From contig DAOPZJ010000004.1 of assembly GCA_035353335.1 (NCBI GenBank), forward strand, positions 21,905 to 85,904: DNA of 64,000 nt, in the 5' to 3' direction. Origin of the DNA: Oscillospiraceae bacterium. Lineage in GTDB: Bacteria; Bacillota; Clostridia; Oscillospirales; JAKOTC01. The notes below the pieces were generated by a model. That model did no database searches. It was not told the origin of the DNA and saw only the letters and a list, made by a program, of their open reading frames with translations. This document shows, in pieces, positions 8,027 to 16,077 of this stretch; position 1 is the first letter of the stretch; the number at the start of each line of letters is the position of its first letter. The position numbers and the translations under genes are program-made.

Positions 8027-8500
8027 TCAGGGCCGGGCGTACATCCTTTTAACGGCGTCTCGGATCTCCTGATAACTTGTGCAGCGACAGAGGTTGGACT
8101 GAAGCCAGTCTTCAATGACGATTTCATCGGGCAATATCGGTTTTTGCGTTTTGAGCGCATAGCAGACCATTAAAAAGCCCGAGGTGCAGTAGCCGCACTG
8201 GAAAGCATCGGCGTCAATAAAGGCCTTTTGAATCGCGGCAGTGCCGCCGAGACCTTCGACCGTCAAAATCTCGTGCCCCTCCGCTTCGACCGCGAGCAGC
8301 AGGCATGATTTATTCGGCCAGCCGTCGACCATCACAGTGCAGGCCCCGCAATCGCCGTTCAGGCAGCCCGGTTTTGCAGCGGTCAATCCAAGCTGTTCCC
8401 GCAGTACGTCGAGCAGGATGTCCGACGGGCGCACCATAACTTCGTGCGTTTCTCCGTTGATGTTTAAAGATACCACAACCTTGCCCTCATATCGAACCAT
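8027..8500 (-). CDS. Xanthine dehydrogenase family, (2Fe-2S) subunit
   Basis: The 157-residue small subunit carries electrons from the molybdenum centre to FAD. The N-terminal plant-type 2Fe-2S domain has Cys46, Cys51 and Cys54 (CLNGDCGAC) and Cys66. The C-terminal helical 2Fe-2S domain has Cys102 and Cys105 (CGYC) and Cys138 and Cys140 (CRC). Length is normal for separate small subunits. It is the last gene of the operon, and its start overlaps the end of the FAD subunit gene by 14 bases. Confidence 0.93.
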   Translation of the reverse strand: MVRYEGKVVVSLNINGETHEVMVRPSDILLDVLREQLGLTAAKPGCLNGDCGACTVMVDGWPNKSCLLLAVEAEGHEILTVEGLGGTAAIQKAFIDADAFQCGYCTSGFLMVCYALKTQKPILPDEIVIEDWLQSNLCRCTSYQEIRDAVKRMYARP

Positions 8501-9326
8501 TTTCCCATTCCTCCAACAATGTTTTCAAAGAGTTTTTAAAAACAAAAAGACGGTATTCGCCTGAACCCTCCGGATCGCTGTACGGAGGTTCCGGTAATAA
8601 TCCGGCGGCCTCTTCCGCGCGAACGGCGCAGGGCTTTCTGTGGTCATTCAGGACGGTCTCAATCTCTGTGCTTCGAAACGGATGAGAGCAGACCCCCGAA
8701 AACGCGGTACGGAGTTTGCTGCCCTTCCAAAGCGCGGCGACGGTGACGAGCGGATAATCGATTTTCTCATTCGCGGATTTTTTTTGATGGGCATGACGTG
8801 CGATCAGTGCCCAGAGCGGAATTTGAACCCGCATGACAAATTCGTCCGGACAGCGCTCCAGGCGTCCGTGAAACACATTGCGAAACGGTGCGACGCGTTT
8901 TCCCTTCGGACCGAAAAAGATGATTTGGGCTTCGGAGAGCATCAGGGGCAGCGAGGTCTCCCGATAGATGATCGTGCCGCAAAGATTTCCGCCGAGCGTG
9001 ATCCGGCACTGGTTGGTATGGTCGGCGATTCTGCCGCCGGCCAAACGCATCAGCGGAAACAAATTGGATTCGCTGATTTGACTCAGCGTACAGGCCGAGC
9101 CGATATACAGATATTCGTCGTCTTTAGATAACACACGGCACTCGGGGATATTTTTGATGTCGATCACGGCGTCCGGGCGAATCGCTCCTGCCCGGCTCAT
9201 TGAAATGATCTCGCTGCCGCCTCCGTAATAAAGCGGGATTTTTCCTTCCGCCGCAAGAGACGAATAGATGTCCGCGGCTTCCTTGAGGGTATCGGGACGG
9301 CAATATATAAAATTAAACGGAATCAT
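8487..9326 (-). CDS. Xanthine dehydrogenase family, FAD-binding subunit
   Basis: The start chosen is ATG 9326 (MIPFNFIYCRPDTLKEA), preceded by AAGGAG; the longer open frame runs into the large-subunit gene. The 279-residue product has the FAD-binding elements YYGGGSEI near 40 and the CITLGGNLCG-like stretch CRITLGGNLCGTI near 110, typical of medium (CoxM/XdhB) subunits. It passes electrons from the iron-sulfur subunit to NAD+ or another acceptor. It lies 4 bases after the large subunit stop, indicating tight coupling. Confidence 0.9.
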   Translation of the reverse strand: MIPFNFIYCRPDTLKEAADIYSSLAAEGKIPLYYGGGSEIISMSRAGAIRPDAVIDIKNIPECRVLSKDDEYLYIGSACTLSQISESNLFPLMRLAGGRIADHTNQCRITLGGNLCGTIIYRETSLPLMLSEAQIIFFGPKGKRVAPFRNVFHGRLERCPDEFVMRVQIPLWALIARHAHQKKSANEKIDYPLVTVAALWKGSKLRTAFSGVCSHPFRSTEIETVLNDHRKPCAVRAEEAAGLLPEPPYSDPEGSGEYRLFVFKNSLKTLLEEWENGSI

Positions 9327-9330
9327 GGGT

Positions 9331-11646
9331 TTAATCTCCTTCCGGCGTTCGCCAAACGTTCTCGGGTGTGAGCGGAAGGGTGACCAATTGCCGCCCGAAC
9401 GCGGCGGATAGAGCGTTTCCGAGAGCTGCGGGAATTCCGAGAATCCCATGCTCGGCGAAACTGCGCACGCCGTAGGGCGAATAGCTCTCCGGCGTCTCGA
9501 CAAATCCGACGCGGTAATCGGGCTCTTGCCCGATATGCAGCAGTTTATAAGTCCGCAGGTTCGGCAGTTTCGGGACACCGTTTTGGTCATAGAAGAAAAC
9601 CTCACGGCTCGATAAACTGATACCCATCGACATCCCCCCTGCGATCACAGCGCGCATCGATTCGGGGTTGATGACCTTACCGACATCAATCACGGTCGAG
9701 GCGTTGATGATCCGATAAGTCAATGTGGAAAGATCCGCTTCAACTTCGACAACCTGCGCGCCGACCGTCCATTCGGGCCCGGTTTTGCCTTTCCCGGTCA
9801 GCGGGTCAAGCGTACAAAGCCCTTTTAGTATATAGCCGCCCCGACCGATGGCCGGCTCCCCGAGGGACTGCCCGGAATCGGATTTATAACCCTGCACGAT
9901 ATCCTTAAAAGCGATGAATTGTTCGGGATTCTTTTTGGAGAAGACGCGGCCGTTCTCAACCTCGATTTCCTCCGGCGGACAATTCAAAACACTCGAGCCG
10001 TTACTGCGCAGTTGATTGACCAAGTCGTCGGCGGCGCGCATCACGGCATGTCCGGCCATGAATTCGGTCAAACTCGCGACCGATTTCCAGTGCTCGGGGG
10101 CGGCACGGGTATCGACGGAGTAGACGATATGCACCTGATCCGGACTCATCTTCAGTTTTTCCGCCAGCATCTGTGCCAGATGGGTCTGGCTGTTGGAACC
10201 CATCTCGACGACGCCGGTGTGCAGATTGAGCGAGCCGTCGGGATTAAAAGTGATCAGCGCCCCCGAAATCGCATCGGTCGGCGGATTCTCGGTTTTCCAA
10301 AAACAAGAGATTCCCTTTGCGCGTACAGTGTTTTCTTTGATGGTCACCGGTCTGCCGCCGTTCCAATTCGACAACGAGCGGATGTCATAGAGGCATTTGG
10401 TCAGATTGCCGGTGAGATCGTTTGTGCATAAAACCTGCGAAGGAGTCAGGCAGTCGGGGCCGATGGCGTTTCTTAAACGGAATTCAAACGGATCGAGTGC
10501 GTATTTTTTTGCTAAAAGATCGAGTGTCCGCTCAATACAAAAAGTATAGGACTCATGTGAAAAACCACGGAAAGAGGTCACATAGGTGTGGTTGGTATAG
10601 ACGCACAGTGAATCACACCAAAGGTTGTCGACTCGATAAGGGCCTGTGCAGTCCATTGCGATGGCTTTTGCCATATAGGGGGAGGTGTCGGTATAGGCAC
10701 CGCAGTCGAGCCGGTAAGTCAGCTCTGCGGCTTGAATCAGTCCATCCTTATCTGCTCCGATTTTGATATCCGCTTCAAGTCCCATACGGCAGGGAGCAGA
10801 AGCCATATCCTGCTCTCTCGGAATCGAGAGACGCACCGGCTTTCCTCCGACGCTGCGTGAAGCAAGGAAAGCTAAAATTTCGAGCATGACCGGTGCTTTA
10901 CCGCCGAATCCGCCGCCGATGAACGGCACATGGACCCGGATTTTTCCGGATTCGATTAAAAAGGTTTCGGATAGTTGCTTGCGGACGCTGTATGGCGCCT
11001 GTGAGGAAGTGGTAATCAAAACCTCGCCGTCTGCGGAGATCTCGGCACGTGCTGTGCGTACCTCCATCGCGAGATGGCCGGAGGGCGGCAGATAAAAACG
11101 CTGTTCGACAACGGATGTACAACCTTTGAACGCCTCTTCAACGTTTCCTTTGCGCATGCGGTAGCGGCTTGCGATATTGGTTCCGGGTTCGGGGTAGATA
11201 TCGGTCAGCGTTTTCCTGTAACTGTCGTTATCATGAAGCAGCGGTGCACCCTGAGCAAGTGCCTGCGTCGGTGTCAGCACAATCGGAAGCGGCTGATAAT
11301 TCACTTGAATCAGACGCACGGCCTGTTCTGCGGCGGGCTTGTCCTGCGCGATGACCATCGCGATCGGCTCACCCGCATACCGAACGACACCGCGCGCGAG
11401 AGCGGGGCGGTCTTCGGTCAACGGTCCGAACAGCAGCGGACAATCTTTTCCGATCAAAATCGTTTTGACTCCATTCACCTCAAGCGCCGCAGAAAGATCG
11501 ATATGGTCGATTTTGGCGTGTGCGCAAGTGCTCATGAAGAGTCGTGCTTCGAGCAAGCCGGTTGTCGGCAGATCGTCGGTATATTTCGCCTTTCCCGTAA
11601 CTTTATCCCAAGCATCCTTTCGCCGAATGCTCTCTCCGACAGCCAT
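9331..11646 (-). CDS. Xanthine dehydrogenase family, molybdopterin-binding subunit
   Basis: A 771-residue catalytic subunit that hydroxylates a purine, N-heterocycle or aldehyde with water at a molybdenum cofactor. It begins MAVGESIRRKDAWDKVTGKA, the usual start of this family. The cofactor loop GGGFGGKAPVMLE, the substrate-loop equivalent FRGFSHESY and the C-terminal catalytic-Glu region YGVRSFAEHG are visible. The start at 11646 has GGGGGG 14 bases upstream; TTG at 11652 is an alternative. Gene order is large-FAD-FeS. No molybdopterin synthesis or maturation gene is nearby, and the substrate is open. Confidence 0.92.
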   Translation of the reverse strand: MAVGESIRRKDAWDKVTGKAKYTDDLPTTGLLEARLFMSTCAHAKIDHIDLSAALEVNGVKTILIGKDCPLLFGPLTEDRPALARGVVRYAGEPIAMVIAQDKPAAEQAVRLIQVNYQPLPIVLTPTQALAQGAPLLHDNDSYRKTLTDIYPEPGTNIASRYRMRKGNVEEAFKGCTSVVEQRFYLPPSGHLAMEVRTARAEISADGEVLITTSSQAPYSVRKQLSETFLIESGKIRVHVPFIGGGFGGKAPVMLEILAFLASRSVGGKPVRLSIPREQDMASAPCRMGLEADIKIGADKDGLIQAAELTYRLDCGAYTDTSPYMAKAIAMDCTGPYRVDNLWCDSLCVYTNHTYVTSFRGFSHESYTFCIERTLDLLAKKYALDPFEFRLRNAIGPDCLTPSQVLCTNDLTGNLTKCLYDIRSLSNWNGGRPVTIKENTVRAKGISCFWKTENPPTDAISGALITFNPDGSLNLHTGVVEMGSNSQTHLAQMLAEKLKMSPDQVHIVYSVDTRAAPEHWKSVASLTEFMAGHAVMRAADDLVNQLRSNGSSVLNCPPEEIEVENGRVFSKKNPEQFIAFKDIVQGYKSDSGQSLGEPAIGRGGYILKGLCTLDPLTGKGKTGPEWTVGAQVVEVEADLSTLTYRIINASTVIDVGKVINPESMRAVIAGGMSMGISLSSREVFFYDQNGVPKLPNLRTYKLLHIGQEPDYRVGFVETPESYSPYGVRSFAEHGILGIPAALGNALSAAFGRQLVTLPLTPENVWRTPEGD

Positions 11647-11687
11647 ATTCAATCGCAGTCCCCCCTTTAAAAATTCATAAAAAGAAA

Positions 11688-11715
11688 ACAAGGGCTGTGG
11701 ATAATTTGCCCTTGT
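11688..11715 (-). terminator. Hairpin terminator after the GlsB-like gene
   Basis: ACAAGGGC pairs with GCCCTTGT and, on the minus strand, leads into TTTTCTTTTT. It ends the small membrane-protein gene just before the molybdenum hydroxylase operon. That leaves only about 30 bases for a separate promoter of that operon, which I could not identify. Confidence 0.65.
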
Positions 11716-11743
11716 TTACATTAAATATCCAAATTTTTAATCG

Positions 11744-11998
11744 TTACGTTTTGCGCCTGATGAGGTTTACGATCAGAAGTAAAATAACCGCGCCGCCTGT
11801 CGCCACCAACAAGCTCCAAACATTGAAGCCCGTGATGCCTTTTCCGCCGACCAGGTTCATGACAAGACCGCCGATAAAACCGCCGATGATACCGACGATG
11901 ATATTTGCCCAAGCACCCATTTTTCGGTTGTTTTTCGTGATCATACTCGCAATCCAACCTGCCAGCGCACCGATGATAATCCATCCGATAATGCCCAC
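11744..11998 (-). CDS. GlsB/YeaQ/YmgE-like small membrane protein
   Basis: An 84-residue integral membrane protein of the transglycosylase-associated family, whose members are often stress induced and of unclear function. The start is GTG 11998, because AAAGGAGG sits 8 bases upstream; a longer frame would place that ribosome site inside the coding region. It has three hydrophobic segments with glycine zippers (IIIGALAGWIASM, IIVGIIGGFIGGLVMNL, and VATGGAVILLLIVNLI). Length and glycine pattern match the family closely. Confidence 0.85.
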   Translation of the reverse strand: MGIIGWIIIGALAGWIASMITKNNRKMGAWANIIVGIIGGFIGGLVMNLVGGKGITGFNVWSLLVATGGAVILLLIVNLIRRKT

Positions 11999-12113
11999 TT
12001 CTTCGCCTCCTTTCATGCCTTTTACAGGCAAAACCCTGTAAGAAACATTATATTATAGGCCATTTTCAATAAAATAACCGAAAAAGGTCTATTTCATGAA
12101 AAACAATAAAATT

Positions 12114-12818
12114 CTATTTTAATATCATTTGTAAAACGACGTTTGTGCAAAGAAGCAGCGCCGTAATACCGGCGTGCAAAATCACGGAAGTCCGATATTG
12201 CTTTTTTTCATTTATTTTTTCAATCCGGTTTTCCAGAAACTCAACCGGTTTTAATAGATAGGGTTTGAATTGATATCCAATAAAAATAATCGCGCTTGTG
12301 ATTAGATTTTGGGCGACAAAGAACAGGATGAACTTATCGACGCTGCTGATGACCGAGACGTCCCGGATCCAGGCGGGTACGAGAAACAGCAGATACAGAA
12401 TATAAAGCACACGCCAGCCGGTGTTTGTTGCAAGCGCCGCTATCGCTTTGACAAACGGGTTTTTGCGTTTTGCAAGGCGATTGACCGCAAATACCACCGC
12501 CGCCATCGCGAGCGCCTCGAATACAATCGAAACCGCCGGATTGATCACTTTATCAATTCTGCCCGGCAAAAACAAATTTAACAGTTTGATCGCCGCGCAG
12601 AGTAACCCTATAAAACAGATCGACGAAATTTTACCGGTTTTTCGGTAAACATTCGACATAAAAAAGCAGGCAGCGGGATACCAGATCAGCCAGCTGTAGT
12701 CGAATGAGACGGCGTGCAGCAAATAATCGGCCGTCGCTTCAAAGATACCCCATAAAGCGCCCCAAGATAAAATGGTTAAAAAAATGCCGTATTGTTCGGA
12801 TTTGTTGTTTTTTTTCAT
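12114..12818 (-). CDS. Unrecognised multi-pass membrane protein
   Basis: ATG 12818 is chosen because GGGAG stands about 8 bases upstream; the longer open frame lacks a site. The 234-residue product starts MKKNNKSEQYGIFLTILSWG and has about six hydrophobic helices with charged loops (RLAKRKNPF, ENRIEKINEKKQ). The helix-1 motif GALWGIFEATADYLLH and the small-residue-rich helices faintly recall ECF-transporter S-components, but I cannot assign a family. It is monocistronic, divergent from the M20 peptidase gene. Confidence 0.6.
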   Translation of the reverse strand: MKKNNKSEQYGIFLTILSWGALWGIFEATADYLLHAVSFDYSWLIWYPAACFFMSNVYRKTGKISSICFIGLLCAAIKLLNLFLPGRIDKVINPAVSIVFEALAMAAVVFAVNRLAKRKNPFVKAIAALATNTGWRVLYILYLLFLVPAWIRDVSVISSVDKFILFFVAQNLITSAIIFIGYQFKPYLLKPVEFLENRIEKINEKKQYRTSVILHAGITALLLCTNVVLQMILK

Positions 12819-12916
12819 TTGCTCAGCTCCCGTCTCGCATTCGCTGCAAGCATATGAATATAAGAACAGATTCATACCGAGCGAGACTCCGGATAAATTT
12901 TTCAAATCGTTACAGA

Positions 12917-12945
12917 TTGCAATTTTCAATAAAATTCGATATAAT
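12917..12945 (+). promoter_or_regulatory. Sigma-A-type promoter for the M20 peptidase
   Basis: TTGCAA (12917-12922), a 17-base spacer and TATAAT (12940-12945) lie 43 bases before the ATG. Confidence 0.65.
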
Positions 12946-12987
12946 TTCAGTCGGTTCTTTTTATTAAAGTAAGGAAAAGAGGATATA

Positions 12988-14100
12988 ATGATTCAAAAAG
13001 ACCGCCTGCTTACCCTGTTCGGGCAGCTTGTCTCAATCGACAGTCCCTCGTTTTATGAACGGGATGCGGCAGATTTTGTCAAGGCCAAACTGAGCGAGCT
13101 CAACATTGCGGTTCAGGAGGATAACGCCGGGGTAAAGTCAAACGGGAACTGCGGAAATTTGTATGCCTGCATCGAAGGGACGTTAAAACTCCCGCCGTTA
13201 TTATTTTGCGCTCATCTCGACACAGTCGAGCCTTCGCACGGAAAAAAGGCAGTGAGCGGTAAAAACGGTATCATTACTTCGGACGGGACTACCATTCTCG
13301 GCGCCGACGATTTTGCCGGAGTCGCCGCAATTTGCGAAGCGCTTTTTGCGCTCAAAGAAGCCGGGATACCGCATCGCCCGCTCGAGCTGCTGTTCACGGT
13401 TTCGGAGGAAAAATACAGCGTCGGCGTAAAATTGTTCGACTTTTCAAAAATCAAGAGTCGGGAGGCCTATGTTTTCGACCTCTCGGGTCCGGTCGGCGAT
13501 GCGGCTTACGAAGCTCCGACGATCTTGTCGTTCAAAGCGAAATTTATCGGGCGTGCCGCTCACGCGGGATTTGTACCCCAAGAGGGCATTCATGCGATTA
13601 AAGCGGCGGCAGAGGCGATTTCAAAGATTCGATGCGGCAAGTACGACGGAATGACCGTGAATATCGGAACAATTTCCGGTGGAACGGCAACGAATATCAT
13701 ACCCGACAGCTGCGTGATCACGGGAGAAATTCGAAGCAATTCGGACGAAAATGCTCATCAAAAATTGGATGAAATCTCAAAGACAATCCGGGATGCTGTT
13801 GTGATGGCCGGCGCGGCGGTCGAATTGGAAAGTACCGTACATATCACTGCTTTTAAAACTGAGCTTTCGCATTCCGCTGTCAAAAGGTTCGAAAACGCCT
13901 GCAGACAGTTGCATCTCCAATCGAATTTATGCTCTACTTTTGGCGGAAGCGACCTCAACACGCTCACTTTACACGGAATAAACGGCATCGTGCTTGCAAC
14001 CGCGATGAACAACTGCCATTCCTGTGCCGAATACACCAGCGAGCGGGAACTCTTGCGGATTACAGAACTCGCTTTCTCCTTAATGACGGCAAAGGATTGA
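12988..14100 (+). CDS. M20-family metallopeptidase (PepT-like)
   Basis: A 370-residue cytoplasmic dizinc peptidase. Metal ligands and catalytic residues are visible: His76 and Asp78 (CAHLDTVEP), the bridging Asp107 (GADDFAG) and the Glu140-Glu141 pair (TVSEEKYSVG). The lid domain covers about 180-290 and includes GRAAHAGFVPQEG. The C-terminal part has the usual late histidine in NCHSCAEYTS. It resembles PepT-like tripeptide aminopeptidases of Firmicutes. The ribosome site AAGGAAAAGAGG precedes ATG 12988. It may form a transcript with the lipoprotein gene 45 bases downstream. Confidence 0.9.
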   Translation: MIQKDRLLTLFGQLVSIDSPSFYERDAADFVKAKLSELNIAVQEDNAGVKSNGNCGNLYACIEGTLKLPPLLFCAHLDTVEPSHGKKAVSGKNGIITSDGTTILGADDFAGVAAICEALFALKEAGIPHRPLELLFTVSEEKYSVGVKLFDFSKIKSREAYVFDLSGPVGDAAYEAPTILSFKAKFIGRAAHAGFVPQEGIHAIKAAAEAISKIRCGKYDGMTVNIGTISGGTATNIIPDSCVITGEIRSNSDENAHQKLDEISKTIRDAVVMAGAAVELESTVHITAFKTELSHSAVKRFENACRQLHLQSNLCSTFGGSDLNTLTLHGINGIVLATAMNNCHSCAEYTSERELLRITELAFSLMTAKD

Positions 14101-14145
14101 GTACGGTGACAATAACTTTTCACAATTTTTTTAGGAGAATTTACA

Positions 14146-15240
14146 ATGAAACAGACGAAACGAATCCTTGCACTCCTGCTGGCTTTATCAATGATTGTCT
14201 TTGCCGGATGCGGTTCGAAAACCATCGGAACCAGTTCGAAACCCTTCGCGAACAGTGACGGCATTAAAGAAAACGGATTTTGGGAAGGAATAAAAGCGCG
14301 CAAATATGTAAAATTGTGCGATTATTCGTCGATTACCATCCCGAGTGAAACCCGTGCGATTACCGGTAAGGCCGTTCAGTCAGAGATCGACGATATCCTC
14401 TCGGATTATGCCGTCGAAAATAAAGCGACAGACCGCGCTGTCGCGGACGGCGATTCCGTCAATATCGACTATGTCGGGAGCGTGGACGGCGTTGAATTTG
14501 ACGGCGGAAGCACGAAAGGCACCGGAACGGACGTCGTCATCGGGAAGACAAATTACATCGACGATTTCCTGCAGCAGCTCATTGGGCACAAACCCGGTGA
14601 ATCGTTTGACGTAAATGTGACATTTCCCGAAGATTACGGGGTTGAAAACCTCAACGGAAAAGACGCGGTTTTTGCCGTTACAATCAACTATATCACAGAG
14701 AGCTCCGTCCCGGAACTGACCGATGCGTTTGTCTCGGAACAATTGTCAGTTTCGCACGGATGGAAGACCGTGGCGGAAATGAAGGCGGATATATTAAACG
14801 ATCTTCAGGAGGCTGCAATCACAAAATATATTCAGGATTACATTATCGGGAATTCCACAATAAAATCGCTTCCAAAGGCGATTTTAGAATATCAACAAAA
14901 TTCAATGATGCTCTATTATCAAAATTATGCCAATCAATACGGGATGGAATTTGATGAGTTTCTGAAAACCTATGCGGGATATGCCACGAAAGAAGAATTA
15001 CTTGAGAAAAATCTGGAAGACAATACGAAAAGCGCAAACTACAGCCTGGTGATGCAGGCCATTGCGGAAGATGCCGGCATCTCGGTAACCGCGGACGATG
15101 TCGCTCCTTATTTCCTTAAATATTTTAATACGGACGACTATTCCGAATATGAGACAAATTTCGGAATGCCTTATTTGATGCAGGTGGTATTGTATCAGAA
15201 AGTATTGGATTTTCTCAAGAGCAACGCGGTTTCGGCATAA
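14146..15240 (+). CDS. Lipoprotein with FKBP-type prolyl isomerase and trigger-factor-like C-terminal domain
   Basis: A 364-residue exported protein. The signal peptide ends in the lipobox VFAGC, so the mature protein is lipid-anchored at about Cys22. An FKBP domain follows at about 100-190 (DGDSVNIDYVGSVDGVEFDGG, IGHKPGESFDVNVTFPEDYG). After that comes a helical region like the trigger-factor C-terminal chaperone arms. The fusion of these two modules on a lipoprotein suggests a folding factor for secreted proteins outside the membrane, analogous in role to PrsA. Cytoplasmic trigger factor has an N-terminal ribosome-binding domain, which is absent here. Confidence 0.85.
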   Translation: MKQTKRILALLLALSMIVFAGCGSKTIGTSSKPFANSDGIKENGFWEGIKARKYVKLCDYSSITIPSETRAITGKAVQSEIDDILSDYAVENKATDRAVADGDSVNIDYVGSVDGVEFDGGSTKGTGTDVVIGKTNYIDDFLQQLIGHKPGESFDVNVTFPEDYGVENLNGKDAVFAVTINYITESSVPELTDAFVSEQLSVSHGWKTVAEMKADILNDLQEAAITKYIQDYIIGNSTIKSLPKAILEYQQNSMMLYYQNYANQYGMEFDEFLKTYAGYATKEELLEKNLEDNTKSANYSLVMQAIAEDAGISVTADDVAPYFLKYFNTDDYSEYETNFGMPYLMQVVLYQKVLDFLKSNAVSA

Positions 15241-15292
15241 CAAATAATTTTTCTTTTAGTCACAATTGAGCCATAATTCATACCGATAATAT

Positions 15293-15343
15293 AGTAAAGC
15301 CACTTGAAATCCGACAAGTGAATCAGCGTTAAGTGGTTTTCAC
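15293..15343. repeat. Palindromic repeat element (GTGAAGCCACTT family, copy 3)
   Basis: AGTAAAGCCACTT (15293-15305) pairs with AAGTGGTTTTCAC (15331-15343). The interior, read on the minus strand, aligns with copy 1 (CACTTAACGCTGATTC against CACTTACCGCTTATTC). It lies between the lipoprotein gene and the two-component operon. Confidence 0.7.
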
Positions 15344-15395
15344 GCTCTATGAATTTCTTTCGTAACGAATGAACTTGGCGAAAGCAGGTGAATTG

Positions 15396-16076
15396 ATGGT
15401 TTATCATATCCTAATTGTTGAAGATCAGCCCGAAATCAGCGGCATGGTCGCAAAATACCTTGAAATCGAGGGATATCGCGTACTTATCGCAAATGACGGA
15501 TTTAAGGCGCTTGAACTCTTTAATAAGAATGAAATTCATCTTGCGCTGTTGGACATTATGATGCCCGGCATCGACGGTTTCGACGTACTTAATGAAATTC
15601 GTAAAATATCCGATATACCTGTGATCATGCTGACAGCCAGAACCGAGGAGATCGACCGGCTGAAGGGTTTTGACACGGGCGCGGACGACTATGTCGTCAA
15701 ACCTTTCAGCGTCAAAGAGATCGTGAAACGAGTCAATGCGCTGATGAAGCGCACCTACCATAACACCGATGAAATCGTATTCAGATGCGATTCGCTGAGA
15801 TTACACATAAAAAGCATGAAACTTTATCAGGGTGAGAAAGAGATTCCGATCACGGCGGCGGAATTTGAACTGCTTCGAGTGCTTTTTAAGAACAAAGGAC
15901 AGGTGCTAACTCGCGAACAGCTAATTAACGCGGCGTTCGGATTCGAATATGAGGGTTATGACCGGAATATCGACAGTGCGATCAAGCGGCTCAGGCAGAA
16001 AATCGAGGACGATCCCGCGAACCCGAAAATTTTGCGTACCAAGTACGGCGCGGGTTATGTGTTGGGAGGTGCGTAA
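15396..16076 (+). CDS. OmpR/PhoB-family response regulator
   Basis: A 226-residue DNA-binding regulator. The receiver domain starts MVYHILIVEDQPEIS and has the phospho-acceptor Asp53 (LLDIMMPGIDG), with Lys at VKPFS. The C-terminal winged helix ends in the typical TKYGAGYVL. The start at 15396 has AGGTG 5 bases upstream, whereas the longer frame has none. The kinase gene begins two bases after its stop, so they form an operon. The nearest likely target is the secreted Cys-rich protein gene downstream. Confidence 0.93.
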   Translation: MVYHILIVEDQPEISGMVAKYLEIEGYRVLIANDGFKALELFNKNEIHLALLDIMMPGIDGFDVLNEIRKISDIPVIMLTARTEEIDRLKGFDTGADDYVVKPFSVKEIVKRVNALMKRTYHNTDEIVFRCDSLRLHIKSMKLYQGEKEIPITAAEFELLRVLFKNKGQVLTREQLINAAFGFEYEGYDRNIDSAIKRLRQKIEDDPANPKILRTKYGAGYVLGGA

Positions 16077-16077
16077 G

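Noticed and set aside
9327..9605. Upstream extension of the FAD-subunit frame
   Set aside because: It overlaps the large-subunit gene and is not similar to FAD domains; AAGGAG supports ATG 9326.
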